IMG/VR virus record: IMGVR_UViG_3300044825_000303 | Coordinates: 1 to 25,880 of that record | Direction: 5' to 3' (one strand) | From: a virus | Length of the DNA stretch: 25,880 nucleotides | Part shown: positions 16,405-23,750 of the stretch, one piece after another | Layout of the letters: each line of letters opens with the position of its first letter | How positions within the stretch are numbered: the first letter of the stretch is position 1 | Made by a program: the position numbers and the translations under genes | The notes under the pieces: model-generated | What the model was told of the DNA's origin: nothing | Database searches by the model: none | Seen by the model: only the letters and a program-made list of their open reading frames with translations

Positions 16405-16860
16405 TCACACAATCCGCAGCAGCGCGGTGGACGAGTCGTTGGTCGGCATCGTCAAAATGAAGTTGCCCGCCGTCACCGTCTGCGACCCGAAGGTGTAAAC
16501 CGCGACCGCCTTGTTGCTCTGCGTGCTGTTGTAAACCAAAACCGCATCAAACGCCGTCGTCAGGGTCACCCCCGAGTAGGTGAACGAGGCAGAGGGCGTC
16601 CAATACGCCGTGGTTCCGCTTGAGGACGGCGATATGGCGTTTGTGACCGCGATGCCACCCGCGCTGTACCCCGCGCCCGACACCTCTCCAGAGGCGTTAT
16701 ACGCGGTCGTAGCCGCCCCGAGGCTGGCGGTTGCCTCGTACAGCGCAGCCTTGAACGAATCCTTCGCGGTCGTCGCGCGCGTCGGGGGCGTGCCGATGGC
16801 GTGGACACCGCCGAGAAGTTCCACCTTGAACGAAGTACACATCGCCTGCGAGTTAGGCAT
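16405..16860 (-). CDS. Conserved beta-rich structural protein (151 aa)
   Basis: The protein begins MPNSQAMCTSFKVELLGGVH and ends with GSQTVTAGNFILTMPTNDSS followed by TALLRIV. In between are Ala/Thr/Gly strands (ASGEVSGAGYSAGGIAVTNA, AFDAVLVYNSTQSNKAVAVY). I recognise this profile from short-tailed and aquatic phages, where it lies between portal and capsid genes and is annotated only as a structural or hypothetical protein. ATG 16860 overlaps the upstream stop by one base (TGATG). Possible role: minor capsid or head-surface protein. Confidence 0.7.
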   Translation of the reverse strand: MPNSQAMCTSFKVELLGGVHAIGTPPTRATTAKDSFKAALYEATASLGAATTAYNASGEVSGAGYSAGGIAVTNAISPSSSGTTAYWTPSASFTYSGVTLTTAFDAVLVYNSTQSNKAVAVYTFGSQTVTAGNFILTMPTNDSSTALLRIV

Positions 16861-17045
16861 CAGAATTTCTCCGTTTCGCCAAACAGGGCTGGGACTTGCT
16901 TGAGGTGAACATGGACAGACCGATGCACCAACTCGCCCTCATGCCAGTATTCCACCCAGCGGGTGTGTTCGTGTTCGTTGTCCACCACGCCCTCGCGCTT
17001 CTCCAAGAGCGTTTCGTCCATCAGCCCTTTGGTGGTCGTAATCAT
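16860..17045 (-). CDS. Small conserved hypothetical (61 aa)
   Basis: A charged, His-rich protein: MITTTKGLMDETLLEKREG, then DNEHEHTRWVEYWHEGELVH and RSVHVHLKQVP. It is coupled to the portal gene by an ATGA overlap and to the next gene by TGATG. I recall similar short proteins (LxKxEGxxDNExExTxWVEY) next to portal genes, without known function. The alternating hydrophobic/charged strand pattern suggests a small beta protein. Confidence 0.65.
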   Translation of the reverse strand: MITTTKGLMDETLLEKREGVVDNEHEHTRWVEYWHEGELVHRSVHVHLKQVPALFGETEKF

Positions 17046-19261
17046 TGCAGGCGCGGCTCCAGTTCAAGGGTCTGCTGCACCGCCTCCACGCCCACCGCAC
17101 GACCGTCAGGCCCGCGCACGATGCGCTTTGGGGCGGTCAGCGTGGCAAGGGCAGAACGCACGCCCCTCATGTTCTCGTCGTTGGACGAGGCCATCTGACC
17201 GTAGAGCGCAACGAGGTTCTGCATGGCCTGTCTCACCTCGCCGCCCATGTCCTGCATGACGCGCTCGGTGACGGCTTGCTGCTGCTCCAATGCGGGGATG
17301 TCGAGGCCGGGGTTGGCGGCGATGCGGGCAACCATGACCTTTGTGGCAGCGTCCAAGTCGGCCTTGTACTTCGCCATCTGCTGCTCGGCGGCGATTTTCT
17401 GCTGTGCAAGTTGCGCCTCAAACTGCTGTCGCATCTGTTCCAATTGCCGGTCGTTCTGCGCCTTGAGCGACTCAATCTGCGCGGACTGCTGCAACTTGGC
17501 CTGCTCAATCTGCGCCTCCATCTGCGCCCGTTGCATCTCGGGGTTCTCACGCGGCTGACCCGCCACTACTTTCAACTGCTCAACGGCAGCGTCAATCGTA
17601 CCCTCCAGCGGACGCGCCGCCTTGAACGCCTGCACGCCGTACTTGAGCAAGTCCATCATCACCGGCACGAGTTCCGGCGAGGCTTGGCCAACCGGCAGCG
17701 CCTGCTGCAAAAAACCGCCGAAGGCTTGCAGGAACTGCATCCTGTCCTGCTTCTCCTGCGCCTCGTCAATCTGGACAAGGCTATCGGCGGCGATGTCGAT
17801 GCGGAAGTTCCGCAGCGGCTTGTCACGGATGAGTTGCAAGGCTTGCGGGATGAGTTGCTTGTCCGCGTCCGACATCTGCTCGGCGGCGGCGTAGGCAAGG
17901 ATGGTCTGCGGCTGATACCGCGTACACATGACCTGCGCCTTCAGCCGGATGAGTTCCGTCGCAAAAAGCGCGACATCCTCCTGCATGGAGCGCAGCCGCA
18001 GGCCCGCGTACTGGCCCTTGATTTGCTGCGCCGTCGCCGTCTCTGAGGGGGCCGACTGCCCACGGATAATGTCCGCGATACCCGTGATTTCGTATATCTG
18101 GCCCTTGATGTCGGCACGCGCCTGATAGCATTGGACGAGGGCTTGGGCGATGGTGTCGAGCGGCAACAGGTCAATGCTGCCCTTGAGGCCACCCTTCTCA
18201 CCGAACGCCGCCCACTTGTCCACCGGGATAAGGGCGTTGTTGTCGCCCTCCGTCATCAGCCGCTGAAGGGCGGGCTGCGATGCGTCATACACGCCGCGCA
18301 CGCGCAGAGCCTTCACCAACCCGTCGATGCGGTCAGACAGGATGTCCAACTCCATCGCTTGGTCTTGGTACAGCACGAAGTCGGGGACGGGAACGAGGTT
18401 GTCCGAGGTCGTTGTGGCGTACAGCGGCTTCGGGCAGGGGAAAAACCCTTCCAGCCCAAGCGGGTCGTCGCGCACGTCGATGAAGTGCGGCATCCCCTTG
18501 CAGAACCAGTAGACCTTCAGCGTCTCCTTGTCCCAGAGTTCGCACACTTTGGCGAGGTTGTATTGCCGTTTGCTGTCGCGGTAGGCGTTCAGCGTCTCCG
18601 GGCCTTGGTCGGTCGGTATCTGGCGCGCCATCTCTGCGCCGAAACGCTCCACAAGCGCCTCACGGGTCATGTAGACCCAGCGCCATACCTGACCCACCTC
18701 TTCCCAAGTGCGGCCCTGCGAGTGTCCAAAATCCTTCCAATGGACGTAATCGACCGGGGCGCGCTCGTACTCAATCTGCTCAAGCGGTTGCGGTGCGCCT
18801 TCGCCCTCTTCGATGTCCGAGGTGATGAGAACGCCGTCATCGCCCTCCCCGATGGGGGCGACATGGGGTTCGTAGCGCACCCACGCCGTGCCGCGACCGC
18901 CCAAGAACCTGTCCTCGACATCGTAGCGCATGGTCGAGCGGAAGTCGGGGAAGTGTTCTATCTCAAAGTCGATGGCGCGTTCAATGAGACGCGATGCCAC
19001 GCGGCCCACGGGGTCGTTGTCACCGAAGCGGCGTTGCACATCGGCCTTCGGCAGTTTGGCGTAGACGGCAGGAATCAACGTCTGGACGTTGCTCCACAAA
19101 ATGTTGAACTTGGCCGTCACGTTGCCCGACGGCCCACGCGTGTCGTCACGGTATCGCTTGACGAGTTTCTTGACGCGCGCCTGCCACTTGGCAAACTCGT
19201 TGTCGTAGGTACCTACAGCGCGCAGGTACTTCTCAAGTTCTTGGCTGACGCGCTCGTCCAT
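17042..19261 (-). CDS. Portal protein (P22-like class)
   Basis: A 739-residue protein, a length usual for portals with a C-terminal barrel. The N-terminus has FNILWSNVQTLIPAVYAKLP, a hallmark of this portal family. Further on are IDFEIEHFPDFRSTMRYDVE, the wing region with YVHWKDFGHSQGRTWEEVGQ, FCKGMPHFIDVRDDPLG, and the stem/crown part with LSDRIDGLVKALRVRGVYDA and GQIYEITGIADIIRGQSAPS. From about residue 565 to 650 there is a long Gln/Glu/Lys coiled coil (QMEAQIEQAKLQQ onward), which would extend the portal barrel into the capsid. The portal is the dodecameric channel for DNA. It lies three bases after the preceding gene and is coupled to the 61-residue gene. Confidence 0.88.
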   Translation of the reverse strand: MDERVSQELEKYLRAVGTYDNEFAKWQARVKKLVKRYRDDTRGPSGNVTAKFNILWSNVQTLIPAVYAKLPKADVQRRFGDNDPVGRVASRLIERAIDFEIEHFPDFRSTMRYDVEDRFLGGRGTAWVRYEPHVAPIGEGDDGVLITSDIEEGEGAPQPLEQIEYERAPVDYVHWKDFGHSQGRTWEEVGQVWRWVYMTREALVERFGAEMARQIPTDQGPETLNAYRDSKRQYNLAKVCELWDKETLKVYWFCKGMPHFIDVRDDPLGLEGFFPCPKPLYATTTSDNLVPVPDFVLYQDQAMELDILSDRIDGLVKALRVRGVYDASQPALQRLMTEGDNNALIPVDKWAAFGEKGGLKGSIDLLPLDTIAQALVQCYQARADIKGQIYEITGIADIIRGQSAPSETATAQQIKGQYAGLRLRSMQEDVALFATELIRLKAQVMCTRYQPQTILAYAAAEQMSDADKQLIPQALQLIRDKPLRNFRIDIAADSLVQIDEAQEKQDRMQFLQAFGGFLQQALPVGQASPELVPVMMDLLKYGVQAFKAARPLEGTIDAAVEQLKVVAGQPRENPEMQRAQMEAQIEQAKLQQSAQIESLKAQNDRQLEQMRQQFEAQLAQQKIAAEQQMAKYKADLDAATKVMVARIAANPGLDIPALEQQQAVTERVMQDMGGEVRQAMQNLVALYGQMASSNDENMRGVRSALATLTAPKRIVRGPDGRAVGVEAVQQTLELEPRLQ

Positions 19262-19264
19262 CTG

Positions 19265-19558
19265 TTAGTCCTTCTTGTTGCGCGCAGAGATGGCTCGGGC
19301 CTTCGCCTTCGCATCTTCCTTGCTCGACGCACCCCACGCACGTAGCGCGAGGGCGAGGCGGGTCGGCTTGCCGTTCTTTTCCATCGGTCCAGCCATGTTG
19401 CCCATGCGTGCGAGGAACGATGCACGGCGCGGGTTGTCACCCTTCTTGACCGGGGGCTTCAACGTGCCGCCCGTCTCACGCTTGTACGATGCGCGGCCAG
19501 CGGCGTTGAGGCCACCCTTTGGGTTCTTGCCTTCCTTACGCTGCCATGCTGCGCTCAT
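19265..19558 (-). CDS. Short basic phage protein (DUF6321-like)
   Basis: A 97-residue, strongly basic protein: AWQRKEGKNPKGGLNAAGRA, RRASFLARMGNMAGPMEKNG, and a C-terminal Lys/Arg/Ala helix (SKEDAKAKARAISARNKKD). The K-N-P-x-GGLN-x-x-G and S-F-x-A-R-M-x-x-M-x-G motifs match, from memory, the DUF6321 family found near phage packaging genes. Function unknown; DNA binding in packaging is plausible given the charge. It starts in a TGATG overlap and lies three bases before the portal. Confidence 0.65.
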   Translation of the reverse strand: MSAAWQRKEGKNPKGGLNAAGRASYKRETGGTLKPPVKKGDNPRRASFLARMGNMAGPMEKNGKPTRLALALRAWGASSKEDAKAKARAISARNKKD

Positions 19559-19719
19559 CAGTAACCCTTTTTCTCAGGTTTAGCCGTTTTCGCAGACTCA
19601 CGAAACGCCTTTGCGGTCGGCGCACCGGGGTCACCGGGCTTACGCATCCTCTCGCCGGAGCCAGCCTTGATGCGCTCCTGCTTGGCTAGGATGTTGGCGT
19701 AGAGTCCAGCCTTTCTCAC
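19558..19719 (-). CDS. Tiny conserved basic protein, GTG start (53 aa)
   Basis: The frame is open from ATG 19776, but the first 19 codons only read through the neighbouring gene. The GTG at 19719 forms a GTGA overlap with the upstream stop, matching the coupling style of the operon, and gives (M)RKAGLYANILAKQERIKAGS, ERMRKPGDPGAPTAKAF and a Lys-rich end. I recall this LYANIxAKRxRIxxGSGExMRxPGxxGAPT pattern as a common tiny protein near terminase and portal genes in aquatic phages, of unknown function. Confidence 0.7.
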   Translation of the reverse strand: MRKAGLYANILAKQERIKAGSGERMRKPGDPGAPTAKAFRESAKTAKPEKKGY

Positions 19720-20021
19720 TTGCTGAACAGGCCGACCGCCAGCACGGCAGCGCCCGCCCCCGTCGTCACTTTCCACGGGCCGGTGGCCGCGTTGAGGTTG
19801 AGTTCAAGGCTGTAAACGCCGACTGGCGTGTTAGCCGGGATGTCCAGCACGGTCGTGCTGCCGTCAATGATGCTGACGGTGGACGATGCCGTAGCCGACA
19901 CCGTGACGATGATGCGGTGCAAGTAGTCGTTCACCGCGCCGTTGGTGCCAAGCACTTGCGCCGTCTGTCCAGCCGCCACCGTCTCGTAGGGATACTGATA
20001 CGGAAGATTAACGCCACTCAT
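19716..20021 (-). CDS. Small beta-rich protein between terminase and portal
   Basis: A 101-residue protein: PYQYPYETVAAGQTAQVLGT, DYLHRIIVTVSATASSTVSI, then strands ending AAVLAVGLFSK. It is a small beta-sandwich-like protein with no catalytic motif. ATG 20021 sits in an ATGA overlap with the terminase stop. Proteins with the same outline occur at this position in related phages; a minor head or decoration role is inferred from size and context only. Confidence 0.6.
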   Translation of the reverse strand: MSGVNLPYQYPYETVAAGQTAQVLGTNGAVNDYLHRIIVTVSATASSTVSIIDGSTTVLDIPANTPVGVYSLELNLNAATGPWKVTTGAGAAVLAVGLFSK

Positions 20022-21430
20022 ATGCGCGCCCTCCTAGAGACGCTTCGGTCGTGTACTTGCCACATATCGTTGAGCGTGACCTGATTTTGCGGCCCAACGA
20101 TAAGCACCTTGCTCTCCAGCGGCTTCTGCGCGGCAGGCTCCTGCCGCCACGCAACCGCCAACATTCGGAAAGCGTCAGCAGGGTGCGATGTCCAGTCATG
20201 TCGGGGTGATGCCCTAAACGCTTTCTTGTCCTCATCATACTCTCGTTGGTATTGGCGTAAAGCCTCTACCCCATCGCCGCAGCGCACGGAGTTGAACCAT
20301 GTGCGCGGGAGCATCTGACGCACCGCTTGGATGCCGTCCTGCAACCCGATGTTCGGCACCACGGATAAGTGACCGATGCCGAGGTGGTCGGCCAACTGCT
20401 CAACGATGCTGCGCCCCGTCTGAAGCGACTTCGCGCGCGCGTCATGCGGCAGATAGTGCTTACCGTAACGGTAACCTTTGTTAACGACCACTTCGGCGAT
20501 AGCGCGAATGTCTGCGCCCGAGACGGCGTAGAAGTCGATGCAGCGCACTTCGCCGCCCACGACCTGATACCACCAGATAGCGGTGTCATCGCGGTAGCCC
20601 AAGTCCCACGCGGTGTAGACGGGGAATTCGGGGTCATAGACCACGCGCTCGTTGATGCGCGGCTCTGCGAGACGCAGTTCCGTGCCGTAGAACGCCCCGA
20701 GAATCGCCGCCTCGAAACTGCACTCGTACTCTTGGAGGTACTGGTCCTCACTCAACTGCGCCTTTGCTGCGTTGAGTTCACTCTGCGGCAATAGGCCCGA
20801 CTCGCTCGCCGGGAGGCGCAGGACAAACCACTCGTCGGGGATGCGCCGAGCCGTCTCGTAGATGTCCCAAAACTGGTTCTTGCCCTTTGGGGTTCCGGCG
20901 AACACCGCCCAGCCCTGTTTATCGGAGAGCGCGGGGCGTATCACATTGCCGAACACCGAGGGCTTGAAGTCCCCGTACTCGTCAAGGTAAATGCCGCTGA
21001 AGCCGAGGCCACGCATGGCGTCTGCGTTGTCTGCGCCGAAGAGGCTGACCTTCGCCCCGTTAACAAGCGTGATGGTCATCATCTGCTCGTTGATGTCGCT
21101 AACGAGCGGTTGGGCGTAGTACTTGAAGTAGTCCCACGCGATGCGGCGGGCTTGGTTCTGATACGGCGCGACATACCCGAACAGGCCATTCGCCCCCCTG
21201 TACATCACCGCTGCCCTGATGATGTCGTTGACGGCGGCTACGGTCTTGCCAGCGCGACGGTGGGCGACGAGACAGGCCCACCGCTTCGTGCGGTCGTGGA
21301 ACGGCAGGAAGGCACTGCGCGGGCTATAGGGCAGGCAGATGTCAGCCAACCGGATTGCCCCACCGTATGACCATCTGCTGCTCTTTGCCGTCTGGCCCGC
21401 TGTGTTCGTGTCTGGCGAGTTTCGGCACAT
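20018..21430 (-). CDS. terL: Terminase large subunit
   Basis: DNA-packaging motor and nuclease. Walker A: AHRRAGKT (residues 56-63 of the longest frame). Walker B: GIYLDEY (146-152) with D150 and E151. Coupling motif: AGTPKG (178-183). Nuclease acidic residues: D276 in AWDLGYRDD, D330 in PHDAR and D419 in HPADAFR, the RNase H-like triad. The longest frame starts at ATG 21430, which overlaps the small terminase gene by 89 bp and has no good ribosome-binding site. Its first 27 residues look like shadow sequence. A TTG at 21349, eight bases after GGTGGGG and close to the upstream stop, would give a 443-residue protein starting just before LPYSPRSAFLPF and is a strong alternative. Confidence 0.92.
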   Translation of the reverse strand: MCRNSPDTNTAGQTAKSSRWSYGGAIRLADICLPYSPRSAFLPFHDRTKRWACLVAHRRAGKTVAAVNDIIRAAVMYRGANGLFGYVAPYQNQARRIAWDYFKYYAQPLVSDINEQMMTITLVNGAKVSLFGADNADAMRGLGFSGIYLDEYGDFKPSVFGNVIRPALSDKQGWAVFAGTPKGKNQFWDIYETARRIPDEWFVLRLPASESGLLPQSELNAAKAQLSEDQYLQEYECSFEAAILGAFYGTELRLAEPRINERVVYDPEFPVYTAWDLGYRDDTAIWWYQVVGGEVRCIDFYAVSGADIRAIAEVVVNKGYRYGKHYLPHDARAKSLQTGRSIVEQLADHLGIGHLSVVPNIGLQDGIQAVRQMLPRTWFNSVRCGDGVEALRQYQREYDEDKKAFRASPRHDWTSHPADAFRMLAVAWRQEPAAQKPLESKVLIVGPQNQVTLNDMWQVHDRSVSRRARI

Positions 21431-21641
21431 GGTATTCGAGCAGGTCGCTGAAGCACTTAAACGCCGCCTCTGCGCCCTTCTCGGCGTGTATCTCGTCCAG
21501 CCAACCCTGCAATCGACCTGCGTTGCCGTCTACGAATCGCGCTATGGCCTCTCTCGCCAGTTGCGTTGACTCGTTAGGCACACCCTTCGGTCTGCCGGGG
21601 CCACCTTTCTTGCCTTTTTTAAAAGAACCTGTGTTAACCAT
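21342..21641 (-). CDS. terS: Probable terminase small subunit
   Basis: A 99-residue protein upstream of and overlapping the large terminase. Residues 7-20 are KKGKKGGPGRPKGV-like with an AT-hook-like GRPKG, followed by helices (AREAIARFVDGNAGRLQGWL, AAFKCFSDLLEYHVPKL). The layout of a basic GRPKG head, helical middle and short acidic/Gln tail is common in small terminase candidates and helper proteins. It would recognise the packaging site and load the large subunit. A 51-base gap separates it from the upstream gene; the ribosome-binding site is weak (GGTAAA). Position and motif carry the call, since small terminases diverge strongly. Confidence 0.7.
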   Translation of the reverse strand: MVNTGSFKKGKKGGPGRPKGVPNESTQLAREAIARFVDGNAGRLQGWLDEIHAEKGAEAAFKCFSDLLEYHVPKLARHEHSGPDGKEQQMVIRWGNPVG

Positions 21642-21692
21642 GTCGGCAGTTTACCGTTGTTCACCGCGTTGTTTGACTGCTCGTTCTCACAA

Positions 21693-22727
21693 TTACCGCC
21701 ATCTGATTTCAGGCAACGACTCTTGTGGGTGATAACCCCACTCCAACATGGAGTCTCCAGAAGTCCAAATATCGCTTGCTTTCACCGTGCTTTTGACAAT
21801 TTTAAAATTGTTGTTTAACGCGTTTTGTCCATGTTCTTTTGCGTAAGCGCGGCTTGTCGTTACCCAATCGCCGGGGTTGATTTTTCCTTCCGCATCTTTT
21901 TCGACGGCTCGATACACCGTTACGGTAGCGTTTGGCCTGCCTGCTAAACGGCTCAAGGTTGAATAGGCGTCAGAGTCCAAAGCATCGTAACCGGTTCCAT
22001 AATATCGAAGCCCGTTCACCCCATAAAAATCATCGGGGTAAGTGCCATTCATCGTCACATCAAATGCCGGTGAACCGGAGTTAGGGCCAGCAGGAGTGTG
22101 CGCCCCGCCGCGCTCAAACGACCAATCCTTATATTCCACCCCTCGTTCTTTATGCAGATTCTTTAAAGCGGTGCGGCCTACTGCCGTTTTGCGTTCAGTA
22201 AATGACATTAAAGGACTGCTTGGCATTTCGGTCGGAGGCAATTCCAACGCCTGTGCAATATCCTCGTTTTCGGGTTTTACCTTCGTGCTGGTGTCAACGA
22301 CATCCCCCATTTGCGCCATCGGCCCACGGCGCAGCGCAGCGGCAAGGCGCAGCGGGTTGACGAACTCACCCGCGTACTGCCCCATCGCTCGGGGGCTTTC
22401 CATCGCACCACGCGCCCGCTCAATCTCACCGCGTACAACGGCCTTGCCCGTCTCTACGGGCTGCGTGAGGACAGCCCTACCCAACTCCACGGCTCCACGC
22501 CCCATCGCGTCTAGGCGCGGCGTAGGGCGGTCTGCGGCTTGGGAGAACTCGGCGGTGGTCATGCGCCCGATGTTGGGGTCGCTCGTCAAGGCTTCGTAAG
22601 CGAGTCCACCGACATCCCGTGCGCGGTCTGAAAGGGTATCGACCACCCCACCGCCAAACTCGGCGGCACGGTCGCGCATCTGCTGAAGGTACTGGAGCGC
22701 GGCAGCAATCCGTGACGGCTTCGCCAT
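21693..22727 (-). CDS. Two-part protein with C-terminal ADP-ribosyltransferase-like domain
   Basis: A 344-residue protein. Residues 1-140 are helical, Ala/Arg-rich (AALQYLQQMRDRAAEFGGGV, MGRGAVELGRAVLTQPVETG) and resemble internal virion proteins. Residues 205-344 resemble phage ADP-ribosyltransferase (ART-PolyVal-type) domains: AHTPAGPNSGSPAFDVTM, GTYPDDFYG, R273 in VTVYRAV, S292 in WVTTSRAYAKEHG and E329 in GDSMLEWGY, a candidate R-S-E NAD-binding set. If active it would move ADP-ribose from NAD+ to a host target. The C-terminal half is more AT-rich than the N-terminal half, suggesting mosaic origin. It lies two bases after the Dps-like gene and just before the small terminase. Activity and target are inferred, not shown. 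Confidence 0.65.
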   Translation of the reverse strand: MAKPSRIAAALQYLQQMRDRAAEFGGGVVDTLSDRARDVGGLAYEALTSDPNIGRMTTAEFSQAADRPTPRLDAMGRGAVELGRAVLTQPVETGKAVVRGEIERARGAMESPRAMGQYAGEFVNPLRLAAALRRGPMAQMGDVVDTSTKVKPENEDIAQALELPPTEMPSSPLMSFTERKTAVGRTALKNLHKERGVEYKDWSFERGGAHTPAGPNSGSPAFDVTMNGTYPDDFYGVNGLRYYGTGYDALDSDAYSTLSRLAGRPNATVTVYRAVEKDAEGKINPGDWVTTSRAYAKEHGQNALNNNFKIVKSTVKASDIWTSGDSMLEWGYHPQESLPEIRWR

Positions 22728-22729
22728 AG

Positions 22730-23110
22730 TTAACTTAAGTTCTCCAACTTGTACTTGAGGCTCGTCACCGCATCGACCACGGCGTCGAACAGGTTAACGA
22801 GGTCGCTGTCCTTCGGGAGCGCGGGCTTGATTTCGTCGAGGAAGGTCAGCAGCCCTCTGACATACGCCTTCGGGTCGCGGTTCTTGTGGAACTCAACATC
22901 GTAGCCCGTGATGATGCCGTAGCGGCCTTGATACGCCTCGGCGTATGCGTCTACGAGGTCGGGGATGGCATCGTAATACTCGCCCAACGCCTGATGGGCG
23001 GCATAGGACTTCGTGGCAAGGTGCTGGAGGTGCGTGACGGTCGCGCTGTGCAGCATCGTTCCGACAAACAACGCGGCGTTTTTTTCGTGCGAAGCCATAG
23101 CGTCCCCCAT
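22730..23110 (-). CDS. Dps/ferritin-like helical phage protein (DUF5856-type)
   Basis: A 126-residue, all-helical protein: FVGTMLHSATVTHLQHLATK, SYAAHQALGEYYDAIPDLVD, AYAEAYQGRYGIITGY, and a C-terminal helix (LVNLFDAVVDAVTSLKYKLE). The H-x-x-HL-x-T-x-SYA-x-H-x-AL-x-x-YYD core matches my recollection of DUF5856 and the Dps-like four-helix bundle. Whether it binds iron or DNA is unknown. Two starts are possible: ATG 23110 with no good site, or ATG 23098 (MASHEKN) preceded closely by GGGGGA. It is followed after two bases by the ADP-ribosyltransferase-like gene. Confidence 0.7.
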   Translation of the reverse strand: MGDAMASHEKNAALFVGTMLHSATVTHLQHLATKSYAAHQALGEYYDAIPDLVDAYAEAYQGRYGIITGYDVEFHKNRDPKAYVRGLLTFLDEIKPALPKDSDLVNLFDAVVDAVTSLKYKLENLS

Positions 23111-23134
23111 GAGGATACCATGACTCTAGACCCC

Positions 23135-23302
23135 TCACGGGCGCGTTGCAAGCCTCTCTAGCGCAAGCCAGACCACGCGAGGCACAGGGTGTCCCGCGCA
23201 GTATCGGCGCACCGTGCGCTCGTTGATTTCAAGCGCACGCGCTGCACCTCGCTGTGTGAGTCCAGCGAGGGCGAGCGCGGCACGGAAGGCGGTGGCGGTC
23301 AT
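23135..23302 (-). CDS. 55-residue helix-turn-helix DNA-binding protein
   Basis: A short frame found by translating the apparent gap. It starts at ATG 23300-23302, inside an ATGA overlap with the upstream gene, and stops at TGA 23135-23137. The protein reads MTATAFRAALALAGLTQRGA, then ARALEINERTVRRYCAGHP, then VPRVVWLALERLATRP. Residues 12-38 fit an XRE-type helix-turn-helix (LTQRGAARALEINERTVRRY): two helices with a recognition helix carrying T-V-R-R-Y. The closing LALERLA helix is also typical of small phage regulators. It could control the promoter about 830 bases upstream (24131-24166), but that link is inference. Confidence 0.8.
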   Translation of the reverse strand: MTATAFRAALALAGLTQRGAARALEINERTVRRYCAGHPVPRVVWLALERLATRP

Positions 23303-23694
23303 GCGGCTCCTTGCACCACCGCGATTGCGCGGGTGACGGTGGTCACGCCGTCTTCGCCCCGCGTCTCGTAAATGTCGTAGTGGACGGTGTCGGTGTCAGT
23401 CATTAAGTCCCACTCGTCGCGGGACACCCTGCCGACGCACACGGGGGTGGTGTACCACCGACCCGTCTCGGGGTCAGCCATGATTACATCGACCTCGTAG
23501 GTGGGGCCGACACTCGGGGTCGTGACACAGTCCACGATGGACAGCAATTCCATCCAGAGGCTGTCAGACACATCGCGGGTGTCCACAAAATCGAGCGCAG
23601 TCAGAATCTGGCGCATCACGCGACCGTCGTGGTCGGTGGCGATGTCGCCCATCAACTGGGCGATTTGGTCGTCGGTCGCGTTGGAAATGTTCAT
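23299..23694 (-). CDS. Acidic hypothetical protein (131 aa)
   Basis: Unrecognised. It is acidic, with an N-terminal helical half (NATDDQIAQLMGDIATDHDG, QILTALDFVDTRDVSDSLWM) and a beta-rich C-terminal half (YEVDVIMADPETGRWYTTPV, VHYDIYETRGEDGVTTVTRA). No membrane segment or catalytic motif. It starts after the leader CCACAGACAGGAGATACGAC, nearly the same as that of the next upstream gene, and overlaps the helix-turn-helix gene by four bases. Its small size and position after the promoter suggest an early accessory role. Confidence 0.65.
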   Translation of the reverse strand: MNISNATDDQIAQLMGDIATDHDGRVMRQILTALDFVDTRDVSDSLWMELLSIVDCVTTPSVGPTYEVDVIMADPETGRWYTTPVCVGRVSRDEWDLMTDTDTVHYDIYETRGEDGVTTVTRAIAVVQGAA

Positions 23695-23714
23695 GTCGTA
23701 TCTCCTGTCTGTGG
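23695..23714 (-). promoter_or_regulatory. Leader with ribosome-binding site, copy 1
   Basis: On the minus strand it reads CCACAGACAGGAGATACGAC directly before the ATG. It matches the leader at 24093-24112 at 18 of 20 positions. AGGAG at seven to eight bases from the start is a strong ribosome-binding site. Confidence 0.75.
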
Positions 23715-23719
23715 AAGGC

Positions 23720-23741
23720 GGCGGGGTGGCAGTCCCCCGCC
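23720..23741 (-). promoter_or_regulatory. GC-rich hairpin in intergenic leader
   Basis: A perfect 7-bp stem (GGCGGGG at 23720-23726 with CCCCGCC at 23735-23741) and an 8-base loop, lying between two minus-strand genes and five bases from the shared leader. No T tract follows on either strand, so it is not a standard terminator. A mRNA-stabilising or processing hairpin is more likely. Confidence 0.5.
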
Positions 23742-23750
23742 GAGGTTAGG

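Noticed and set aside
18131-19345. 404-codon plus-strand open frame
   Set aside because: Antisense to the portal gene, which has clear family motifs.
21642-21692. Promoter before the small terminase gene
   Set aside because: 51 bases with no convincing -35/-10 pair on the minus strand.
23720-23741. Rho-independent terminator
   Set aside because: Strong stem but no T tract on either strand; kept only as a hairpin.
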